Origin: Halothiobacillus neapolitanus
GTDB taxonomy: Bacteria > Pseudomonadota > Gammaproteobacteria > Halothiobacillales > Halothiobacillaceae
Assembly (NCBI GenBank): GCA_020721485.1
Contig: DYMR01000026.1
Coordinates: forward strand, 2,583-12,308
DNA length: 9,726 nucleotides
Direction: 5' to 3'
The notes beneath the pieces are model-generated. The model was given only the letters and a program-made list of their open reading frames with translations, had not been told where the DNA came from and searched no databases. A program made the translations under genes and the position numbers. This document shows, piece by piece, positions 6,746 to 9,726 of this stretch. Positions within the stretch are counted from its first letter, which is position 1, and the number at the start of each line of letters is the position of its first letter.

Positions 6746-8395
6746 ATGCCCGATTTAATGAGTAATGCCGTCAGCGGTTTGCTGGCGATGCAACAGGCCT
6801 TGGCCACGACGGGGCACAACATTGCCAACGCCAACACCCCCGGCTATTCGCGCCAATCGGTGAACTTGGCTTCGATGCAGGCACAGTTCCAGAATGGGAG
6901 TTACATCGGTTCCGGTGTGCAGGTGGCTTCCGTTACCCGCAGCTATGACCAATTCATTCAAACGCAGCTCAATTCCGCCACTGCCGACAACAGCCGCTAC
7001 AGCTTTTTGCAAGATTACAGCACGCAGGTAACGCAATTATTGGGCGATACCCAAAGCGGTATTTCGGCGCAAACCCAGGCATTTTTCAACGCCTCGCAAG
7101 CGGTCGCGGCAAACCCCACGGATTTAACCGCACGCAGCAGTTTCCTCGGCGCGGCGCAAACACTGGCCAGCCAGTTCAATACCATCGATGGTCAGTTACA
7201 AAATCTGAACGATCAAATTGGGCAACAAGCCAATCAGATCGGCACGCAAATCAACACCTATGCCGGTCAAGTCGCCTCGTTGAATGGACAAATCACCAAA
7301 GCACTGGCCAGTAATCCCAGCGCGCCACCGAATGATTTGCTCGATCAACGAGATCAGTTGGTCACGCAAATTTCATCGTTGATTGATGTGAAGGTGACGA
7401 CGGATAACGCCGGTAATGTGAATCTGAATGTCGGCACCGGCCAATCTTTGGTGCTGAACGATACCGCCACCAAAATATCGGTGGGGAATTTGCCCTCCGG
7501 CTTGAATGTCATGTTGGGCGGGGCGGATATTACCGCGCGGGTGTCCGGCGGAACGCTAGGCGGCATGATTCAAGCGCAAAGCCAAATGGTTACGCCCCTG
7601 CGCAATGAGCTGGGGCGCGCGGCGCTGGTGCTGGCCGATCAAGTCAACCAGAACCAAACAGCGGGCACCGATCTAAACGGCAATGCGGGATCGAATTTAT
7701 TCACGCCGGTATCCGGTTTCGCCCCGCAAACGACCGCCATGCCAACCAACCAAGGCACCGGTTCGGCCACGGGGAGTTACACCGATCCCACCCTGTTGAC
7801 GGGGCAAACCTACACCGCGCGCTTTGACGGCACGAACTGGCAGGTCAGCACCGTACCGGCAAATGGCAGCGCACCGATGGCCGTCGCTTCGGGCGGCTCG
7901 CTGAATTTGCCGGGCATGACGGTGAATTTCTCCGGCGCGCCGCAATCGGGAGATGTGCTGAATATCCTGCCCACCGTGGGCGCTGCCGGCAAAATCAGCG
8001 TGGTGCAACAAGACCCTTCGGGCATTGCAGCGGCAGCGGCGGGTCAGCCGGCGTACTCGCGCGACAACACGCAGATGACGGCCTTATTTAATTTGTCCAA
8101 TCAAACCCTGGTGGGGCAGTCGGCGGCGGGTGCGAATGATGGAGTAAGTCTGAGTGATGCGGTGAATTCGGCGGTGAGTCAGACGGGCGCATTCGCCGGT
8201 CAAATTAAATTATCGGCTCAAGCGGCCACCAGCACGCTCAGTAATTTAACCTCAGAACAACAATCGGTGTCTGGCGTAAATTTGGACGAAGAGGCCGCTA
8301 ATTTGATGCGGTTTCAGCAGCAATATCAAGCCTTGGCGCAGTCGATCAGTTCGGCCAATACCATGTTTCAGTCATTACTGGGCGCCTTCCGGTAA
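6746..8395 (+). CDS. flgK: flagellar hook-associated protein 1, FlgK
   Basis: FlgK forms the first ring of the hook-filament junction, outside the cell, after export through the flagellum. The 549-residue length equals the family norm (E. coli 547). The N-terminus has SGLLAMQQALATTGHNIAN with IANANTPGYSRQ at 26-37, the hook/rod family signature in its FlgK form. A long heptad-like Gln-rich helical region covers roughly 90-190, followed by a beta-rich variable surface region (about 240-450). The final block, SGVNLDEEAANLMRFQQQYQ then SANTMFQSLLGAF at 509-549, is the diagnostic D0/D1 C-terminal helix. There are no cysteines. The gene begins the sigma-28 unit; its stop TAA is embedded in TAAGGAG, the flgL ribosome binding site. 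Confidence 0.97.
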   Translation: MPDLMSNAVSGLLAMQQALATTGHNIANANTPGYSRQSVNLASMQAQFQNGSYIGSGVQVASVTRSYDQFIQTQLNSATADNSRYSFLQDYSTQVTQLLGDTQSGISAQTQAFFNASQAVAANPTDLTARSSFLGAAQTLASQFNTIDGQLQNLNDQIGQQANQIGTQINTYAGQVASLNGQITKALASNPSAPPNDLLDQRDQLVTQISSLIDVKVTTDNAGNVNLNVGTGQSLVLNDTATKISVGNLPSGLNVMLGGADITARVSGGTLGGMIQAQSQMVTPLRNELGRAALVLADQVNQNQTAGTDLNGNAGSNLFTPVSGFAPQTTAMPTNQGTGSATGSYTDPTLLTGQTYTARFDGTNWQVSTVPANGSAPMAVASGGSLNLPGMTVNFSGAPQSGDVLNILPTVGAAGKISVVQQDPSGIAAAAAGQPAYSRDNTQMTALFNLSNQTLVGQSAAGANDGVSLSDAVNSAVSQTGAFAGQIKLSAQAATSTLSNLTSEQQSVSGVNLDEEAANLMRFQQQYQALAQSISSANTMFQSLLGAFR

Positions 8396-8407
8396 GGAGT
8401 TGAGAAA

Positions 8408-9328
8408 ATGCGTGTTTCTACCTCAATGATTTTTTCGCAAGGGTTGACGAATCTGCAACAGCAGCAAACCAGCATGCTGACGGCACAACAGCAAATCGCC
8501 ACCGGATTGAAATTAACCAACCCAGCGGATGATCCGGTCGCCTTTTCAACCGCAAGTAATTTGTCGGTATTAATCAGCAAACAAGGGCAATACAGCAGCA
8601 ATATTGATAATGCCACCGGAAAATTATCGGTGCAGGAATCCACGCTGGGGAGTATCACCAATATTTTGCAATCCGTGCGCGATGCGGCGATTCAGGCGAA
8701 CAATGCCGCCAACGACCCCACTTCACGGGCGGCATTAGCCGATCAAATCAACCAGTTGCGTGGAGCCTTGGCGAGTCAAATCAACGCAACGGATGAGCGC
8801 GGGGAGTATCTTTTTTCCGGCACGGCGGCCAAGCAAACGCCCTATAACGCCAGTGGGGTATTGAATCCCGCTGTGGCCAATGCCACACCGGTGAATTTGC
8901 AGGTTGCCGATGGTCAATCGGTGACGATCAATACCCCGGCATCTGGCGTATTCCAATTAACCAACAGTGCGACCACGGGCGGTAGCGCGAGTATTCTGCA
9001 AGTGCTCGATCAGTTATCTGCCGCCATTACCAACCAGCCCGCCAATGTGCAAACGGTGTACCAAACTGCGCAGCAAGATATTGATTCGGTCATGAACCAA
9101 GTCACCAACGCGCGGGGCAGCATGGGTAATGCCTTGAATGTACTCAGTACGGCGAAAACGAATAACTCAGCCGAGTCCGTGATTAATCAACAAACTCTGT
9201 CGAATTTGCGTGATACCGACATGGCCTCCGCCATCACCAAGCTCAATCAAAGTTATACCAATTTGCAGGCAACGCAAATGAGTATGGTGAAAATTCAAGG
9301 ATTATCTTTGTTTAATTACATGCGATGA
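8408..9328 (+). CDS. flgL: flagellar hook-associated protein 3, FlgL
   Basis: FlgL is the second hook-filament junction protein and belongs to the flagellin-like superfamily. The 306-residue protein begins MRVSTSMIFSQGLTNLQQQQ; residues 29-46 (QIATGLKLTNPADDPVAF) are the flagellin/FlgL N-terminal signature. The middle has the coiled segment SVQESTLGSITNILQSVRDAA, the LRGALASQINATDERGEYLFSG element typical of FlgL, and a beta-rich insertion. The C-terminus carries LSNLRDTDMASAITKLNQS and ends in LSLFNYMR, the canonical flagellin-type end. AAGGAG at 8394-8399 stands eight bases before ATG 8408 and overlaps the flgK stop. There are no cysteines. Codon choice becomes somewhat more AT-rich (more TTA, AAT and ATT) than in flgG-flgI, without other signs of transfer. 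Confidence 0.97.
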   Translation: MRVSTSMIFSQGLTNLQQQQTSMLTAQQQIATGLKLTNPADDPVAFSTASNLSVLISKQGQYSSNIDNATGKLSVQESTLGSITNILQSVRDAAIQANNAANDPTSRAALADQINQLRGALASQINATDERGEYLFSGTAAKQTPYNASGVLNPAVANATPVNLQVADGQSVTINTPASGVFQLTNSATTGGSASILQVLDQLSAAITNQPANVQTVYQTAQQDIDSVMNQVTNARGSMGNALNVLSTAKTNNSAESVINQQTLSNLRDTDMASAITKLNQSYTNLQATQMSMVKIQGLSLFNYMR

Positions 9329-9329
9329 G

Positions 9330-9357
9330 GGCTCTGCGGCCTTTGTGCCGCAAAGCC
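9330..9357 (+). terminator. GC-rich hairpin after flgL
   Basis: GGCTCTGCGGC (9330-9340) pairs with GCCGCAAAGCC (9347-9357), ten of eleven pairs, around a six-base loop, starting two bases after the flgL stop. No U-tract follows (next bases TGAAATC), so it is not a textbook intrinsic terminator. It may protect the 3' end of the flgKL message or only reduce readthrough into the next gene. Confidence 0.5.
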
Positions 9358-9383
9358 TGAAATCTATGTGGTTTATTGTCATG

Positions 9384-9409
9384 CAAAGTGTGAGAACCTA
9401 AGCCAAACG
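9384..9409 (+). promoter_or_regulatory. weak sigma-28-like sequence before the last gene
   Basis: CAAAGTGT, 10 bases, GCCAAACG resembles the sigma-28 consensus at the -35 side (6 of 8) but has a poor -10 element and a spacer one base short. It lies 24 bases before ATG 9434. Treat it as a possibility only. Confidence 0.2.
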
Positions 9410-9433
9410 AGTGAATCACGAGGCAGGTAGTGC

Positions 9434-9726
9434 ATGGAAGACCATACCGAACAACACACCCAGATTGACTATGAGCGTGTGTTGTCATCCATCAATGCAG
9501 AGCGGCGCGCGGCGGGATTGCCGCAGATTGAACACGCCGTGATGCGCGTTCGGGTCAATATCCGGCTGGCGATTCATGGCATTGAGCGCCTGCCCGCGAC
9601 CCCGCAAATCCAGTTAAACCCGAAAGGATTGGAAGAGTTCGCTCACGCACTGAATGAGCTGTTTCAAAGCAGTTTTAGTGCGAGCAGTTTGTCGGCTTTT
9701 GAATCAAAGCCTGAGCCGACGCCTGG
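9434..9726 (+). CDS. unrecognised protein, N-terminal 97 residues (3' end outside window)
   Basis: I do not recognise this gene. The frame is open to the window edge and the ATG is the first start after an in-frame TAG at 9428, with GAGG (9420-9423) and AGG (9425-9427) as possible ribosome binding sites. The visible part is soluble and charged, with no signal peptide and no membrane segment. It begins with an acidic/His-rich start (MEDHTEQHTQ), then an amphipathic segment DYERVLSSINAERRAAGLPQ, a short basic strand-like piece VMRVRVNIRLAIHGIERL, a second helix GLEEFAHALNELFQSS, and a Ser/Pro-rich region at the cut. It follows flgL by 105 bases on the same strand, so it may belong to the motility locus, but the hairpin after flgL and the gap allow it to be separate. 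It does not look like FlaG, FlgN, FliD or flagellin from this portion. Confidence 0.7.
   Translation, partial: MEDHTEQHTQIDYERVLSSINAERRAAGLPQIEHAVMRVRVNIRLAIHGIERLPATPQIQLNPKGLEEFAHALNELFQSSFSASSLSAFESKPEPTP

Noticed and set aside
9369..9386. TGG...TGC sequence as a second sigma-54 promoter upstream of the last gene
   Set aside because: GG and GC are eleven bases apart, not ten, and the -24 element reads TGGTTT, lacking the conserved CA.
1..9726. tRNA, rRNA, CRISPR array, transposase or phage genes
   Set aside because: No cloverleaf-like sequences, no regularly spaced repeats and no transposase, integrase or phage-like reading frame were seen on either strand.

Overview
The window is an ordinary chromosomal segment of a Gram-negative bacterium that carries the distal flagellar basal-body and hook-associated genes. 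FlgH (L-ring lipoprotein) and FlgI (P-ring) mean an outer membrane and a peptidoglycan layer. A sigma-54 promoter with a FleQ-like box in front of flgF, and a sigma-28 promoter in front of flgK, match the FleQ/RpoN/FliA hierarchy known from Pseudomonas- and Vibrio-type Gammaproteobacteria rather than the FlhDC hierarchy of enterics. The DNA is moderately GC-rich. I cannot name the genus from the sequence.

Layout. Bases 1-656 hold the 3' part of ispD (MEP isoprenoid pathway, + strand), cut by the window edge. Bases 657-779 hold a nested palindromic element that probably terminates transcription from both sides. Bases 780-1976 (- strand) encode a HI0933/YhiN-family flavoprotein convergent with ispD. 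Bases 1977-2206 are a divergent regulatory region with a 14-base FleQ-like palindrome, an AT-rich tract and a good -24/-12 promoter. From 2207 to 9328 seven flagellar genes run on the + strand in the order flgF-flgG-flgH-flgI-flgJ, then a 110-base gap with a sigma-28 promoter, then flgK-flgL. After flgL there is a GC-rich hairpin, and then the first 97 codons of an unrecognised gene that runs off the window.

How the genes work together. FlgF and FlgG build the proximal and distal rod. FlgJ caps the growing rod and cuts peptidoglycan so it can pass. FlgI and FlgH form the P- and L-ring bushing. FlgK and FlgL join the finished hook to the filament. The promoters suggest that rod and ring genes are switched on by sigma-54 with an activator, while the junction genes get an additional late input from sigma-28 once the hook is complete.

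I found no previously undescribed system, no mobile-element gene, no CRISPR and no RNA gene. The points most worth a second look are the FleQ-like box paired with the sigma-54 promoter, the near-consensus sigma-28 site for flgKL, a FlgI with no cysteine in its mature part, the nested palindrome after ispD, the enlarged region in IspD, the repeated linker motif in FlgJ, and the unknown gene after flgL.
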